Shown here one piece after another: positions 1-5,566 of a DNA stretch of 5,982 bases. The stretch spans positions 1-5,982 of the forward strand of contig JABDJY010000228.1 of NCBI GenBank assembly GCA_013003285.1, written 5' to 3'. Each line of letters opens with the position of its first letter. Position 1 is the stretch's first letter. Below the pieces are notes generated by a model. The model worked only from the letters and a program-made list of their open reading frames with translations, did no database searches and was not told the DNA's origin. Source of the stretch: Alphaproteobacteria bacterium. Lineage in GTDB: Bacteria; Pseudomonadota; Alphaproteobacteria; UBA6615. The translations under genes were made by a program, and so were the position numbers.

Positions 1-1
1 A

Positions 2-15
2 GCGGCGATAGCCGC
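2..15 (-). repeat. Small hairpin after the phosphatase-like gene
   Basis: GCGGC-TATC-GCCGC on the minus strand is a perfect 5-bp stem with a 4-nt loop, starting 5 nt after the TAA stop at 21-23. The window ends too soon to see whether a T-run follows, so it may be part of a terminator or of the leader of the next gene. Confidence 0.35.
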
Positions 16-20
16 CAATA

Positions 21-470
21 TTAGTCCAAAGCCACATCGTCGAGCGGAAACCGCGTCTTGATGCGGTCGAAAATCTCGTCGCGCAGGTCGCGGTAGGCGG
101 CGAGCCTGGTTTCCCGATTGCCTTCGACAATCGTCGGGTCGGCCATGGGCCAGTATTCGATCTCGCACGATATGGTGCGGGTCAGCTCGACCGCACGGTG
201 CTGGGCTTGCGGCGTGAAGGTGACGATCAGATCGATCGACTGGTCGGCGAGATCGTCGAATGTTTTGGGTTTGTGACGCGACACGTCGAGGCCGATTTCG
301 GCCAATGCCGAAATCGCGAAGGGATCGACTTCGTCGGCCAGCAAGCGCACCCCGACGCTATCCACATAGATGCGATGACCGAGCAGATGCTTCATCAGCG
401 CCTCGGCCATGGGCGAGCGGATGGTGTTTCGGTTGCACGCGAACAGGACGCTGCCGGGAAACTCGCTCAT
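21..470 (-). CDS. Low-molecular-weight protein tyrosine phosphatase-like protein
   Basis: The 149-residue product matches the low-molecular-weight phosphatase / arsenate-reductase-like fold. The phosphate-binding loop is near the N-terminus: Cys12-NRNTI-Arg18-Ser19, the CX5RS motif, followed by PMAEAL. A candidate general acid, Asp111, is in WPMADPT (108-113), the usual place near the C-terminus. The loop differs from the canonical CxGNxCRS by lacking its glycine and second cysteine. The only other cysteine is Cys102, so the cysteine pair used by thioredoxin-linked ArsC is missing and an arsenate reductase label is not supported. Substrate is unknown; it could dephosphorylate a protein tyrosine or small molecule. 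ATG 468-470 has AGGG 10 nt upstream; a GTG at 477-479, overlapping the UPF0262 stop, is an alternative that adds three residues. In alphaproteobacteria this gene is often followed by infA, which would lie beyond the left edge. Confidence 0.88.
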   Translation of the reverse strand: MSEFPGSVLFACNRNTIRSPMAEALMKHLLGHRIYVDSVGVRLLADEVDPFAISALAEIGLDVSRHKPKTFDDLADQSIDLIVTFTPQAQHRAVELTRTISCEIEYWPMADPTIVEGNRETRLAAYRDLRDEIFDRIKTRFPLDDVALD

Positions 471-475
471 GCCGC

Positions 476-967
476 TCACGCCCTGATATGCAAGGCGCAG
501 ATGAGGGTGAACAGGCGGCGCGCGGTGTCGAAATCGATCTCGACCTTGCCGGCCAATTGGGCGCGCAGCCGCTCCGAGCCCTCGTTATGGAGCGCGCGGC
601 GGCCCACATCGATGGCCTCGATCTGCGCCGGCGAGGCGGAGCGAATAGCCTCGTAATAGGATTCGCAGACGGTGAAATATTCGCGAATAGTGCGGCGAAA
701 CGGCTGCACGGAGAACATCACGGCGCCGATTTTCACCCCGTCTTCGCGGTCGATGTCGAAGATCAGGCGGGTGTCCTGAATACGCAGGGTGACGTTATAG
801 GGGCCGTGCGGCGCGCCGCCAAAGAACACCGCATCGGGTTCGAAACTGTTGGCCTCGACCAGATCGTAGATCGCCACATCGATCTCGCGCTCCACGTCCG
901 GATGGTAGCGAACGACCGACGGATTATCGATTGTGACGCCGAGAATGCGGTGACTATTGTCCGGCAA
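476..967 (-). CDS. UPF0262 family protein
   Basis: The 163-residue product resembles UPF0262, a family of unknown function found mainly in alphaproteobacteria and typically next to hisD. Characteristic parts are HRILGVTIDNPS (residues 6-17), a segment EREIDVAIYDLVEANSF (26-42), PYNVTLRIQDTRLIFDIDRED (57-76), PFRRTIREYFTVCESYYEAIRSASPAQIEAIDVGRRALHNEGSERL in 89-134, and a C-terminal helix VEIDFDTARRLFTLICALH (142-160). No signal peptide, membrane segment or known catalytic motif is visible. The frame runs open far upstream through hisD, but that part is a shadow; the likely start is TTG 965-967 with GAGGG at 8 nt, 29 nt after the hisD stop. Its TGA stop (476-478) overlaps a GTG and lies five bases before the ATG of the phosphatase-like gene, so the two are probably coupled. 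Family call is good; the start is moderately sure; function unknown. Confidence 0.88.
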   Translation of the reverse strand: MPDNSHRILGVTIDNPSVVRYHPDVEREIDVAIYDLVEANSFEPDAVFFGGAPHGPYNVTLRIQDTRLIFDIDREDGVKIGAVMFSVQPFRRTIREYFTVCESYYEAIRSASPAQIEAIDVGRRALHNEGSERLRAQLAGKVEIDFDTARRLFTLICALHIRA

Positions 968-975
968 GGGCTTTA

Positions 976-980
976 CCCTC
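976..980 (-). promoter_or_regulatory. Shine-Dalgarno site of the UPF0262 gene
   Basis: GAGGG on the minus strand lies 8 nt before the TTG at 965-967. No ATG or GTG occurs in the right frame between the hisD stop and the conserved part of the protein, so this site decides an unusual TTG start. Confidence 0.6.
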
Positions 981-996
981 GGGTCCGCGCGCGCGG

Positions 997-2310
997 TCAG
1001 GTGTCGTCGTCGGGCGCGCCGTCGTTCAGACGTATCGCCACCGACAACGCGTGGGCCTGCAGCCCTTCGGCATTGGCCAGGGTGACCGCGGCCGGCCCAA
1101 TGGCGCGCAACCCCTCGGCGCTGCACGAGATCAGCGAGGACCGCTTGAGGAAATCGAGCACGCTCAGCCCCGACGAGAACCGCGAGGTCCGCCCGGTCGG
1201 CAGTACATGGTTGGGTCCGGCGACATAATCGCCGATGACTTCCGGCGTATAGGCACCGATAAATATCGCGCCGGCATTGCGCACCTTGTCGGCCAGAGCT
1301 TCGGCGCCGTTGCACGCCAATTCAAGATGCTCCGGCGCGATGCGGTCGATCAACGGCAGGGCGGCGGCGATGTCGGGCACCAGAATAATGGCGCCGTATT
1401 GGTCCCAGCTTTCACGCGCGATATCGGCGCGCGGCAGGGTCGAGAGATGGGACTCGACCGCCGCCTCAACCGCATCGGCAAAAGCCGCATCGTCGGTGAT
1501 GAGCAGCGACTGCGCGGCGCGATCATGCTCGGCCTGGCTCAGCAAATCGGCGGCGATCCAGGCGGGATCGTTGCTGCCATCGGCGACCACCAGAATTTCC
1601 GACGGGCCGGCGATCATATCGATGCCCACGGCGCCGAAGACCTGGCGCTTGGCGGCCGCCACATAGGCATTGCCGGGCCCGACAATTTTGTCGACCGGGG
1701 CAATGGTCTCGGTGCCATAGGCCAAGGCGCCCACCGCCTGCGCACCGCCGATGCGATAAATCTCGCTCACCCCCGCCAGGTCGTCGGCTGCCAAGACCAG
1801 CGGGTTCAACACTCCATCGGGGGCCGGCACCACCATGACGATGCGCTCGACCCCGGCGACCTGCGCCGGCACGGCGTTCATCAGCACCGACGACGGATAG
1901 GCCGCGGTACCGCCGGGCACATAAAGGCCGGCCGCCGCAACCGGCCGCCAACGCCCGCCGAGGCGCACGCCGCTGGCATCCACATAATCGATATCCTCGG
2001 GAATCTGACGGCGGTGAAACTCTGAAATGCGATCATGCGCCTTGGCCAGAGCTGCCAGCACGTCGGCGGCGCAGGCATCGTGCGCGGCGGCAATATCGGC
2101 TGCCGGCACGCGCATTTCGTCGGCGGTCAGGCGGACCCGGTCGAACCGTTCGGTGAATTGAAGAACTGCCGCATCGCCGTCCTTGCGCACGGCGGCCAGA
2201 ATATCACCGACCACCTTGCCGACATCTTCATCGGCCTCGCGCTTTTCGCCAAGGAGATCGGAAAAGGCCTGTTCGAAATCACTCCTGGTGCTGTCGAGCC
2301 TACGCGGCAT
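997..2310 (-). CDS. hisD: Histidinol dehydrogenase
   Basis: HisD (EC 1.1.1.23) carries out the last two NAD-dependent oxidations of histidine synthesis, L-histidinol to L-histidine, as a zinc homodimer in the cytoplasm. The 437-residue product contains the family segments GLYVPGGTAAYPSSVLMNAVPA (about 128-149), KIVGPGNAYVAAAKRQVFG (208-226) and IDMIAGPSEILVVAD (230-244). Counted from the chosen ATG, the zinc ligands Gln259 and His262 (LLSQAEHD), Asp361 (GDYVAGPNHVLPTG) and His420 (LQAHALSV) are present, as are the catalytic Glu327-His328 (APEHLEL). Length matches the 434-residue E. coli enzyme. The ATG at 2308-2310 gives the usual MPxRLD start; a GTG three codons earlier (2317-2319) is possible but has no ribosome site. 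It overlaps hisG by 11 bases and is followed after 29 nt by the UPF0262 gene. HisG and HisD adjacency without the rest of the pathway indicates a split his regulon. Confidence 0.98.
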   Translation of the reverse strand: MPRRLDSTRSDFEQAFSDLLGEKREADEDVGKVVGDILAAVRKDGDAAVLQFTERFDRVRLTADEMRVPAADIAAAHDACAADVLAALAKAHDRISEFHRRQIPEDIDYVDASGVRLGGRWRPVAAAGLYVPGGTAAYPSSVLMNAVPAQVAGVERIVMVVPAPDGVLNPLVLAADDLAGVSEIYRIGGAQAVGALAYGTETIAPVDKIVGPGNAYVAAAKRQVFGAVGIDMIAGPSEILVVADGSNDPAWIAADLLSQAEHDRAAQSLLITDDAAFADAVEAAVESHLSTLPRADIARESWDQYGAIILVPDIAAALPLIDRIAPEHLELACNGAEALADKVRNAGAIFIGAYTPEVIGDYVAGPNHVLPTGRTSRFSSGLSVLDFLKRSSLISCSAEGLRAIGPAAVTLANAEGLQAHALSVAIRLNDGAPDDDT

Positions 2311-2974
2311 CCCGGCCACCTTCGACCGCCGTCTGGAAGCGTTCGATCCACCCGCCCAGCGCCGTCGATCGGGTCTTCAGGGCGGCGCGGTTGACCACCA
2401 GGCGCGAACTGACTTCGGTGATGGTTTCGATCTCCACCAAGCCGTTCGACTTCAAGGTGGCGCCAGTCGAGACCAGGTCGACGATGCGCCGGCACAGCCC
2501 CAGCATGGGGGCCAGCTCAATGGCGCCGTTCAGCTTGATGCATTCGGCCTGCACGCCGCGCTGGGCGAAATGGCGCTGGGTCAAATTGGGATATTTCGTG
2601 GCCACGCGCACATGGCTCCATTCGGCCGGATTGTCGACCGCCACCACGGCTTCGGGCGCGGCGACCACAAGTCGGCATTTGCCGGCCTCGAGGTCGAGCG
2701 GCGCGTAAAGCTCAGGATAATCGAATTCCATAACCACGTCGTTGCCGCACACGCCAAAATGGGCCGCGCCGAAGGCGACGAAGGTCGCCACGTCAAACGA
2801 GCGCACACGGATCAAGTCGAGGTGCGGGTCGGAGGTGGTAAAGCGCAATGCCCGCGATTTCGGATCATCGAACGCCGCCTCGGGCTCGATACCGGCGCGA
2901 TGGAGGATCGGCATCATCTCAGAGAGGATTCGGCCCTTGGGCAGTGCGAGAATAAGTTTGTCGTCCTGGCTCAC
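2300..2974 (-). CDS. hisG: ATP phosphoribosyltransferase catalytic subunit, short form
   Basis: HisG (EC 2.4.2.17) condenses ATP with PRPP, the first and normally histidine-inhibited step of histidine synthesis. The 224-residue product shows the N-terminal LILALPKGRILSE (residues 7-19), the GVCGNDVV segment (74-81), and the PRPP-binding region ending in DLVSTGATLKSNGL (166-179), where the phosphate loop STGAT lies at 169-173. It ends about 45 residues after that loop and lacks the roughly 75-residue C-terminal regulatory domain of long-form HisG. Short-form enzymes work only as a complex with HisZ, a class II aminoacyl-tRNA-synthetase-like protein that also carries the feedback site; no hisZ is in this window. 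The GTG start has a GGAG site at 7 nt. Its last 11 bases overlap the preferred start of hisD, so the two are translated from one message. Confidence 0.97.
   Translation of the reverse strand: MSQDDKLILALPKGRILSEMMPILHRAGIEPEAAFDDPKSRALRFTTSDPHLDLIRVRSFDVATFVAFGAAHFGVCGNDVVMEFDYPELYAPLDLEAGKCRLVVAAPEAVVAVDNPAEWSHVRVATKYPNLTQRHFAQRGVQAECIKLNGAIELAPMLGLCRRIVDLVSTGATLKSNGLVEIETITEVSSRLVVNRAALKTRSTALGGWIERFQTAVEGGRDAA
2319..2323 (-). promoter_or_regulatory. Shine-Dalgarno site of hisD, inside hisG
   Basis: GAAGG on the minus strand lies 8 nt before the ATG at 2308-2310. The upstream GTG at 2317-2319 overlaps this same sequence and has no suitable site of its own, which decides the start in favour of the ATG. 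Confidence 0.6.
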
Positions 2975-3055
2975 GACAGGTCTCCGGGTTACACGTGTGT
3001 GGCAGTGCCTTGGCTTCGGCCTACAACCGCCGGCAAATTGCCAGCGCCGACTTAC
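2975..3055 (-). promoter_or_regulatory. Gap before hisG with two short palindromes
   Basis: Between the DUF2948 gene and hisG are two perfect short palindromes: GGCAA-A-TTGCC (3032-3042, plus strand reading) and ACACGTGT (2991-2998). There is also a GGC-TTCG-GCC mini-hairpin on the plus strand around 3013-3022. A GGAG Shine-Dalgarno site for hisG sits at 2982-2985. No histidine-rich leader peptide, T-box-like element, T-run terminator or convincing -35/-10 pair was found. The palindromes could be operator sites or chance. Confidence 0.3.
2982..2985 (-). promoter_or_regulatory. Shine-Dalgarno site of hisG
   Basis: GGAG on the minus strand lies 7 nt before the GTG at 2972-2974. It supports a GTG start that yields the usual N-terminus (MSQDDKLILALPKGR). 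Confidence 0.7.
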
Positions 3056-3508
3056 TCAATCGTTAGCGTGTTGCGGTTGCCGTTGCGCCGGCCAGGGCTC
3101 ACCAAAGTCCTCTAAATGGCACAGCAGGCCCGTGGTTTCCAGCCGAATTGCCGCTTCGCCGGAAAAGGTCAGCTCGATGACCGCCCCCTCGCCGCCCGGA
3201 CTGTCCACCAGCATAATGGTTAAGAGGTTGAGAAATGACCCGGGCTGCAGCCGATCGATCCCGCGCCGCTGGACTTTCACCACATTATCGAAGATCACGC
3301 CGCTATGGATACGCTCGTGACCGGAGTTCCCGCTATCCGCCGTTTTTTCCCAGCGATACCGGTTGGCGGCGAACATGAAGCGCTGCTCGCTGGCGTCGTA
3401 GGCGATGTCAAGGACAGGCACGATGGCGTCCTGCAACGCGCCGGCGACCGCCTGTAAATCGTCACTGTCGACCGCTTTGAGTTTTAACAAGCCGCCCCCA
3501 TCGCCCAC
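3056..3508 (-). CDS. DUF2948 family protein
   Basis: The 150-residue product resembles the DUF2948 family, an alphaproteobacterial family of unknown function usually found near murA and hisD. Recognisable parts are LKLKAVDSDDLQAVAGALQDAIVPVLDIAYDASEQRFMFAANRYRWE in residues 8-54, then HSGVIFDNVVKVQRRGID (68-85) and a C-terminal half rich in predicted beta strands (LLTIMLV, AVIELTF, AIRLET) ending in CHLEDFGEPW (about 130-139). No signal peptide, membrane segment or catalytic motif is visible, so it is probably a small cytosolic protein. The chosen GTG start (3506-3508) has AAGGG at 9 nt; family members usually begin only a few residues before the LKL motif, so a TTG at 3488-3490, preceded by a G-rich run, is an alternative. 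It is 15 nt after murA and 81 nt before hisG. Function is not known; neighbourhood alone does not decide between cell wall and histidine roles. Confidence 0.88.
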   Translation of the reverse strand: MGDGGGLLKLKAVDSDDLQAVAGALQDAIVPVLDIAYDASEQRFMFAANRYRWEKTADSGNSGHERIHSGVIFDNVVKVQRRGIDRLQPGSFLNLLTIMLVDSPGGEGAVIELTFSGEAAIRLETTGLLCHLEDFGEPWPAQRQPQHAND

Positions 3509-3517
3509 TTTACGGCA

Positions 3518-3522
3518 CCCTT
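3518..3522 (-). promoter_or_regulatory. Shine-Dalgarno site of the DUF2948 gene
   Basis: AAGGG on the minus strand, immediately after the murA stop, lies 9 nt before the GTG at 3506-3508 and is the main reason for choosing that start. Confidence 0.55.
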
Positions 3523-3523
3523 G

Positions 3524-4816
3524 CTAGGCTACGTCCTTCACCCGCTCGATATCGGCGCCGACCCCCGCCAGCTTTTCTTCCAACCGCTCGTAGCCGCGAT
3601 CCAGATGATAAATCCGCCGTACCACGGTTTCCCCGTCGGCGATCAAGCCGGCCAGGACCAGGGATGCGCTGGCGCGTAAATCCGACGCCATAACCGGTGC
3701 GCCGGTCAGCTTCGGCACCCCGCGCACAATCGCCGAGCCGCCATGCAAGGTGATATCGGCGCCCATGCGCTGCAATTCCGGCACATGCATGAAGCGGTTC
3801 TCGAAAATCGTCTCCGTCACCACCGATGTCCCATTGGCCACGGACATGAGCGAGATAAACTGTGCCTGCAAATCAGTGGGGAAACCCGGATAGGGCTCGG
3901 TCTCGGCATCGACCCCGACAAGCTCGCTGTTGGACCGGTCAACCAAGATGTTGCCATTCTTTTCTTCGATGGTAATCCCGGCGTGGCGCAGCCGTTCGAT
4001 CGCCGCGGCGAGATCGTGCATTCGCGCGCCGACGAGCTCGATGGTGCCGCCAGTGATTGCCGCGGCCATGGCATAAGTGCCGGTCTCGATGCGGTCGGGC
4101 ATGATCGCATGACGGGCGCCGTGGAGCGTTTCGACCCCCTGCACGGTCAGGGTGGCCGTGCCCATGCCCTTGATTTCCGCGCCCATGGCAACCAGGCAGG
4201 TCACCAAATCATCGATCTCGGGTTCGCGCGCGACATTTTCCAGTACCGTCTCACCCTTGGCCAAGACAGACGCCAGCAGTAGGTTTTCCGTCGCCCCGAC
4301 CGAGACCTTCGGGAATATTATGCGCGCGCCGGTCAACCCCTTCGGCGCGGAAGCATGAATATAGCCGCCATCCACCGACACTTGGGCGCCCAATTGCGCC
4401 AGCCCGTGCAAATGAAGATCGACCGGCCGCGTACCGATGGCGCAGCCGCCGGGCAGCGACACCTCGGCCTCGCCGGCCCGCGCCAGGAGCGGCCCCAGCA
4501 CCAGCACCGAGGCGCGCATCTTGCGCACCAGATCATAGGGCGCGGTGGTGTTGGTGATGTCCTTGGCATGCAGCGACAGGACCCGGCCGATATGGCCGTC
4601 CTTATCGTCCTGGCCTTCCAGCGACACCTGCACCCCATGCTGGTTCAACAAGTTAGCCATGGTGGTGATGTCGGCCAGATGGGGCACATTGCCCAAGACC
4701 AGAGGTTCGTCGGAGAGCAGGCTGGCGCACATCACCGGCAGGGAAGCGTTTTTCGACCCGCCTATGACGATCGAGCCGGAAAGAGGCTTGCCGCCGCGAA
4801 TTTGAATTTTATCCAT
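3524..4816 (-). CDS. murA: UDP-N-acetylglucosamine 1-carboxyvinyltransferase
   Basis: MurA (EC 2.5.1.7) transfers enolpyruvate from PEP to UDP-GlcNAc, the first committed step of peptidoglycan synthesis in the cytoplasm. The 430-residue product has the two-domain inside-out alpha/beta barrel pattern of EPSP-synthase-like enzymes. Visible key residues: Lys22-Asn23 in GGSKNASLP, the loop LPGGCAIGTRPVDLH with Cys125 (the PEP/fosfomycin-reactive Cys115 of E. coli), Asp315 in YPGFPTDLQAQF (general base, Asp305 in E. coli), Arg381 in SDLRASASLVLAGL, and Arg407 in LDRGYERLEEKL. Having Cys rather than Asp at 125 predicts a fosfomycin-sensitive enzyme. It is about 11 residues longer than E. coli MurA; an extra segment around residues 68-77 (GQDDKDGHIG) accounts for most of this. 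The ATG at 4814-4816 is followed at once by the usual MDKIxIRGG start, although only a weak purine-rich GGCGGCGACGG precedes it. The DUF2948 gene follows after 15 nt. Confidence 0.98.
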   Translation of the reverse strand: MDKIQIRGGKPLSGSIVIGGSKNASLPVMCASLLSDEPLVLGNVPHLADITTMANLLNQHGVQVSLEGQDDKDGHIGRVLSLHAKDITNTTAPYDLVRKMRASVLVLGPLLARAGEAEVSLPGGCAIGTRPVDLHLHGLAQLGAQVSVDGGYIHASAPKGLTGARIIFPKVSVGATENLLLASVLAKGETVLENVAREPEIDDLVTCLVAMGAEIKGMGTATLTVQGVETLHGARHAIMPDRIETGTYAMAAAITGGTIELVGARMHDLAAAIERLRHAGITIEEKNGNILVDRSNSELVGVDAETEPYPGFPTDLQAQFISLMSVANGTSVVTETIFENRFMHVPELQRMGADITLHGGSAIVRGVPKLTGAPVMASDLRASASLVLAGLIADGETVVRRIYHLDRGYERLEEKLAGVGADIERVKDVA

Positions 4817-4872
4817 GCCGTCGCCGCCGGGTCAGAGTTTCAAAACAATGTGGACGCGGTCATAGCGCCGGA

Positions 4873-4892
4873 TTGCGGCGCCATAGTGGCGC
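4873..4892 (-). repeat. Hairpin pair just after the dcd stop
   Basis: Beginning one base after the dcd TAA, the minus strand contains GCGCCA-CTA-TGGCGC, a perfect 6-bp stem with a 3-nt loop (4878-4892). Its right arm overlaps GCGCC, which can instead pair with GGCGC slightly downstream (about 4867-4871) across GCAATCC. No run of T follows, so it does not look like a standard intrinsic terminator. A role in mRNA 3'-end protection or partial attenuation before murA is inference. Confidence 0.4.
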
Positions 4893-4893
4893 A

Positions 4894-5448
4894 TTATAAC
4901 TTAGGAATCGTTATGCCTTGCTGGTGCATATATTTGCCCTTCTTGTCGGCGTAGGACACTTCGGGGGGCCCCTCGCCTTTGAGGAACAGGAACTGGCACG
5001 CCCCCTCATTGGCGTAAATCCGCGCCGGCAAGGGCGTGGTGTTGGAAAATTCCAGGGTCACATGGCCTTCCCATTCGGGCTCAAGCGGCGTCACATTGAC
5101 GATGATGCCGCAGCGCGCATAGGTCGACTTGCCCAGGCAGATCACCAGGATATCGCGGGGAATGCGAAAATATTCCACCGTGCGGGCGAGCACGAACGAG
5201 TTGGGCGGGATGATGCAGACATCCGCATTGCGGTCGACGAAGCTCGCGGCGTTGAAGTCCTTGGGATCGACGGTGACCGAATCCACATTGGTGAAAACTT
5301 TGAATTCCGGCGACACCCGCGCGTCATAGCCGTAGGACGACAGGCCGTAGGAAATTACGCCATCGCGCATCTGCTCGTCGACGAACGGCTCGATCATGCC
5401 GTTGTCCTGCGACATTTGTCGGATCCAACTGTCCGGCATGATCGACAT
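4894..5448 (-). CDS. dcd: dCTP deaminase
   Basis: The product (184 residues) deaminates dCTP to dUTP in the cytoplasm (EC 3.5.4.13), feeding dUMP and so dTMP synthesis. Family members are homotrimers of the dUTPase-like fold. Diagnostic segments are in order: GLSSYGYDAR (residues 35-44), NSFVLARTVE (83-92), the nucleotide-binding loop GKSTYAR (106-112), NVTPLEPEWEGHVTLEFSN (118-136) and the C-terminal YADKKGKYMHQQGI (166-179). Ser108, Arg112 and Glu133 fall where the E. coli enzyme has its active-site Ser111, Arg115 and catalytic Glu138. Length matches the alphaproteobacterial form, slightly shorter than the 193-residue E. coli enzyme. The sequence resembles the monofunctional type; bifunctional DCD-DUT enzymes share the fold, so dUTPase activity cannot be excluded from sequence alone. 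It follows a 118-nt leader and precedes murA by 77 nt. The gene is complete with no disrupted motif. Confidence 0.97.
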   Translation of the reverse strand: MSIMPDSWIRQMSQDNGMIEPFVDEQMRDGVISYGLSSYGYDARVSPEFKVFTNVDSVTVDPKDFNAASFVDRNADVCIIPPNSFVLARTVEYFRIPRDILVICLGKSTYARCGIIVNVTPLEPEWEGHVTLEFSNTTPLPARIYANEGACQFLFLKGEGPPEVSYADKKGKYMHQQGITIPKL

Positions 5449-5566
5449 TGCCGCTTACTCCATGCTTACCGGCCAGGGCCCGAACCTTGTAGCCGAAGGT
5501 CACACGCCCCACAAGAAAAGGCACCTATATTCACAAGGTTTCTAGCCTTTATCGCACCCGATTCGC
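5449..5566 (-). promoter_or_regulatory. dcd leader with CTTGT repeats and possible alternative hairpins
   Basis: This 118-nt gap before dcd is the longest non-coding stretch in the window. On the minus strand, AACCTTGT (5533-5540) is a perfect inverted match to ACAAGGTT (5483-5490), 42 nt apart. The downstream arm can instead pair locally: ACCTT (5496-5500) with AAGGT (5484-5488) across a 7-nt loop, so two pairings exclude each other. CTTGTG also occurs as a direct repeat at 5532-5537 and 5510-5515, 22 bp apart. This could be a transcriptional operator or an RNA switch, or chance. A TATAGG hexamer at about 5526-5531 might serve as a -10, but no good -35 was found, so no promoter is claimed. 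dcd is likely to start its own transcript here. Confidence 0.35.
5458..5461 (-). promoter_or_regulatory. Shine-Dalgarno site of dcd
   Basis: GGAG on the minus strand lies 9 nt before the ATG at 5446-5448. It favours this ATG over the second in-frame ATG three codons later (5437-5439), for which the spacing would be 18 nt. Confidence 0.7.

Noticed and set aside
21..470. Arsenate reductase (arsC) label for the phosphatase-like gene
   Set aside because: The resolving cysteine pair of thioredoxin-linked ArsC is absent and there are no other arsenic resistance genes in the window.
260..1228. Plus-strand open frame of 322 codons opposite the phosphatase-like, UPF0262 and hisD genes
   Set aside because: It is antisense to three well-recognised genes, its Arg/Gly/Ala/Asp-rich product looks like no family, and such long antisense frames are expected in G+C-rich DNA.
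968..1315. Upstream extension of the UPF0262 frame into hisD
   Set aside because: The extra residues overlap the conserved C-terminal part of HisD in another frame, are Arg-rich and do not fit the family's usual length of about 160.
1051..2025. Plus-strand open frame of 324 codons opposite hisD
   Set aside because: It lies wholly antisense to hisD, whose active-site residues are all present; the Gly/His/Arg-rich translation is typical of a shadow frame.
2308..2319. GTG at 2317-2319 as the hisD start
   Set aside because: It lies within the GAAGG sequence that serves the ATG at 2308-2310, has no ribosome site of its own, and the ATG gives the family's usual N-terminus.
2183..3115. Plus-strand open frame of 310 codons opposite hisG and the hisD start
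   Set aside because: It is antisense to complete hisG and has no recognisable domain; it is better explained by codon bias of the real genes.
4817..4893. Rho-independent terminator after dcd
   Set aside because: A hairpin is present but no T-run follows on the minus strand, so a standard intrinsic terminator is not supported.
5524..5540. AT-rich stretch in the dcd leader (TGTGAATATAGGTG on the minus strand) as an NrdR-type box
   Set aside because: It superficially recalls the AT-centred box of ribonucleotide reductase regulators but is not palindromic and lacks a second copy at the expected spacing.
5449..5566. tRNA gene in the gap before dcd
   Set aside because: The phrase GGTTCGGGCC recalls a T-arm, but no acceptor, D or anticodon arms could be assembled around it on either strand.
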